The position numbers were made by a program, and so were the translations under genes. From Thraustochytrium sp. TN22 (taxonomy: Eukaryota; Sar; Bigyra; Thraustochytrida; Thraustochytriidae): 36,985 nucleotides of DNA. Shown piece after piece: positions 34,615-36,985 of this stretch. Location: positions 1 to 36,985 of the forward strand of contig JABLUY010000307.1 of assembly GCA_013306675.1 (NCBI GenBank), written 5' to 3'. Numbering within the stretch: the stretch's first letter is position 1; every line of letters starts with the position of its first letter. The notes below the pieces were generated by a model. It did no database searches. It was given only the letters and a program-made list of their open reading frames with translations, and was not told where the DNA came from.

Positions 34615-36560
34615 ATGGCCGGCCTCCAAGAGGCCGTCGCTGCCATGCGTGATGGCACCGTCACCAAGATCGAGTGAGTTTCTTGGGGGCAAGCGGCGCA
34701 TAAACGCAGCAAAAGCAGCGGCACGCAGACAGACTCACCGCCGACGGGAAAGCCTCGCGCGCCGCGAGCTCACCGACGCAGACGCAACCGCGCTCGCTGC
34801 AGAGTTGGCCGACAACACCTCAGTTCGTGAGCTCGAGTACGTATTCTTGGAAACAAACAACGTGACACGCACTCACAGCTCGCCGACCCGTACAGCCTTT
34901 CGCAGAACTCGATCGGCCCCAACGGGGCGCGCTCGCTTGCAGATGCGCTGCTCACGAACGAGGCGCTCATCTCACTCGTGTACGTGATCCAAACGACGAA
35001 CCAATGCGCAGGACGATGCGCTCACTGTCCGGACCCTGACGCACGTGCTCAGCTTGGCCTGGAACTGCATCGGAGACGCTGGCGCCGGCGCGCTCGCCGA
35101 CGCGCTGCAGACCAATGCGACGCTCACGAGGCTTCAGTACGTCTCGCGCAACGCACTCGTCGCCACACGCCTGCTCACGCACGCCACGAGCGACTGCATG
35201 GACAGCTTGCGCGACAACGACATCAAGGCCAATGGCGTATCGGCGCTCGCAGACATGCTCGAAGCCAACGCAACCCTCACGTGGCTCAACCTGTACAGGA
35301 ACAGTGCAGGCCGGGCGGGCACCCGAGCCATCGCCGATGCGCTCCAGAAAAATGAGACCCTCCGGTCCCTCTCGTAGGTTTCCAGACACGGCGACCTCGG
35401 TGGCTGACCAACACTGACACCTCCCACTTTAGGCTTGGGGACAACGACGTGGCAGACGAGGGCGCGGAGGCGATGGCCGACGCCCTCGGTCGCAACGTCG
35501 CTCTGGAGGAGCTGGAGTACGTTGGCCTTTCGCGAGCAGGGTTTGAAGCACCTGGCACACTCACACAGCGGCACAGCCTCAGCGCCAACTGGATCAACGC
35601 GCAGGGCGGCGGCGCGCTGGCGGAGGCCCTGGCGGCGACGACGGCCCTCAGAATGCTTGAGTGAGTTGCTCTGGTTCACCACCACGTACACGACGTACCA
35701 ACGCCAGCGCGCGACACAGCCTGGGAGCCAACCGCTTCGGCCCAGAGACGGCCGAGGCGCTAGCTGCGGCGCTCGAGCGCAACTCATCCCTCACCTGGCT
35801 CAAGTACGTACGCCCACACTAACTTCGTTGGTCCCGCCACTGGCGTCTCCGTCTGACCGAGCGCACAAGCAGTCTTTGGAGCAACAATCCACTCTTTGGC
35901 TTCGGTGATGCTGGAATCGTGGCCTTGAGCCCCGCGCTCCGCGTGAACGGCTCGCTCCGTTGGCTCAAGTAGGTCCCATGCGCCATGTCGCGCTCCCGGT
36001 CGCCGTTGACTGACCCGACCTCATACGCAGGCTTGATGGCCATAATTTCGGGCTCGCCGGCGCGGAGGCCCTCGCCACGGTGCTTAGGGCCGCGCACGTT
36101 GCTCTGCAGGAGCTCTTGTACGTGTCCTTGGATCCAAATCGCACGTCGCGCGGCTTTCTGACGCATCGAGCAGCATGAACGAAAATCACATTGGGGACGA
36201 AGGCGCCACGGTCCTCGCGGACGCGCTCGAACAAAATCGCTCCCTGCTTACGCTGGAGTAGGTTGGTTGGTTGTACGAACGAGCTAAAGCGGCCAAGATG
36301 ACTCACGCGCCTTGAGCACACTCGTGTGCAGCCTCGGAAGAAACCAGATCGGCGACATCGGCGGCCAGGCACTCCTCGCCGCCCTACAGCTCAATCTGAC
36401 TCTGCGCACCCTCGTGTACGTTTTCAGCTTTTTGTTTGAAGTGCTGCCCTTCTTAAATTGGGACGCGCTCTAACCTTTTGCGTCGCGCAGTCTCATTGCC
36501 AACCCAGTGGACCGCGAGACTGCTACGGCGATCAGCGAAGCGCTCGCCGGCAGAACTTGA
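34615..36560 (+). CDS. Ribonuclease-inhibitor-type LRR protein, 13 exons, one repeat per exon
   Basis: Exons: 34615-34673, 34753-34836, 34896-34979, 35053-35136, 35206-35373, 35433-35516, 35577-35660, 35720-35803, 35873-35968, 36031-36117, 36174-36257, 36332-36415, 36491-36560. They join to 1152 nt with no internal stop, encoding 383 residues. All 12 introns (56-79 bp) are GT-AG and phase 2, with GTACGT, GTAGGT or GTGAGT donors. Eight internal exons are exactly 84 nt, i.e. one 28-residue LRR of the form LxxNxIGxxGAxALAxALxxNxTLxxL. Exon 5 (168 nt) holds two repeats; exons 9 and 10 hold 32- and 29-residue repeats. RI-type LRRs form a horseshoe for protein binding, and the partner is unknown. 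No NACHT, kinase or membrane domain is attached. The ATG at 34615 gives a short leader (MAGLQEAVAAMRDGTVTKIE) before the first LRR. Confidence 0.93.
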
Positions 36561-36682
36561 CAGCTGTGACGGAGCCAAGCCGCCTCGCACCAGACGATGT
36601 GGAGGACGGGACTGAGAAACAAATGAGATTCTTGATGTTGAGCTTGAACAACTTGTAGTTGAGCTTGTTCGTGCCCAGCTGG

Positions 36683-36946
36683 TCAAAAGCTGCAGCGCCA
36701 GTTCATGAACTCCGTGTTGTCTCGGCGGTGCACCAGATTGTCGTCCGACTCGTTCTCCCGCAAGAGCTTGGTGCCGGACAGCAGCTGGTACAAGACGGCG
36801 CTGAAATTGCACACGTCCAGCGCCTCAGTACCCTTGAGCGGATCCTCGTCCATTGACAGCCAGTGGGCGACCCCCGGCGCCGCGTAGCCAGAGCCCATCT
36901 TCTCGCTGAGCGGCTCGCCCTCCTGGACGAAAGCGTCCAGGGTCGA
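36683..36946 (-). CDS. Partial protein-kinase-like domain (C-lobe), possibly degenerate
   Basis: This reading frame resembles kinase subdomains VII-IX. LDAFVQEGEPLSEKMGSGYA then APGVA sits where an activation segment and APE motif would be. DVCNFSAVLYQLLSGTKLL then RENESDDNLVH resembles the D-x-W-S-F-G helix region. Key positions differ: G for E in APE, and C-N-F-S for W-S-F-G. Upstream the frame is closed by a TGA at 36947-36949. A CAG acceptor at 36923-36925 would allow an exon starting at 36922, so the rest may lie beyond the window's right edge. The frame ends (NWRCSF, stop) before the expected end of the C-lobe, so an unseen intron or a broken gene is likely. It converges on the LRR gene. 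Confidence 0.45.
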   Translation of the reverse strand, partial: STLDAFVQEGEPLSEKMGSGYAAPGVAHWLSMDEDPLKGTEALDVCNFSAVLYQLLSGTKLLRENESDDNLVHRRDNTEFMNWRCSF

Positions 36947-36985
36947 TCATAGGCTTCCACTTTACGTTTTGCTCACTGTCGCAAA

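Overview
The window is nuclear DNA of a GC-rich, intron-poor unicellular eukaryote. Its genes for the mitochondrial ribosome, a Golgi stacking protein, the nuclear clamp loader and intraflagellar transport rule out a prokaryote or an organelle. IFT54, a CTFxP-repeat protein and a CCDC81-HU/calcyphosine-type EF-hand protein point to a flagellated stage. Gene order is dense, coding GC is very high, and the few introns are short (56-95 bp) with GTACGT-type donors. A stramenopile-type protist, possibly a labyrinthulomycete or relative, would fit, but that placement is inference and I cannot confirm it without a search. Layout, left to right: an Air/ZCCHC7-like zinc-knuckle protein (43-1392 +); RFC1 (1479-4088 -); IFT54 with a doubled N-terminal domain (4665-6776 -), head-to-head with a CTFxP-repeat protein (7454-9985 +); mitochondrial ribosomal protein uS5m (10351-11106 -); a type II membrane PC-esterase/SGNH-like protein (11639-12949 -), head-to-head with a 61-residue Sec61-beta-like membrane protein (12992-13177 +); OLA1 with one intron (13465-14738 -); an unknown 180-residue protein (15168-15710 +); two inverted LEA-like paralogues (16253-16870 - and 18319-19179 +); an array of LEA 3'-end copies with a 400-bp period (19303-20400); tandem Frag1/DRAM/Sfk1-type membrane proteins (21901-22728 and 23318-24184 +); the large HU/EF-hand protein (24322-28422 -); an SH3/coiled-coil/Q-rich protein (29291-31825 -); a GRASP Golgi protein with an extra C-terminal domain (32962-34410 +); a 13-exon leucine-rich-repeat gene in which nearly every exon is one 84-nt repeat (34615-36560 +); and a kinase-like fragment at the right edge (-). 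The genes do not form one pathway. Three themes stand out. The first is a set of cilium-linked genes (IFT54, the CTFxP protein and the HU/EF-hand protein), two of them sharing one intergenic region. The second is that, between 13.4 and 20.4 kb, three neighbouring transcription units each carry a direct duplication of their own 3' end (OLA1, the unknown 180-residue protein, LEA-B), which suggests a local duplication process. The third is the LRR gene, whose exon/intron pattern matches the protein repeat exactly, in a window where almost every other gene is intronless. I saw no rRNA, tRNA, CRISPR array, transposase, viral gene or toxin gene.
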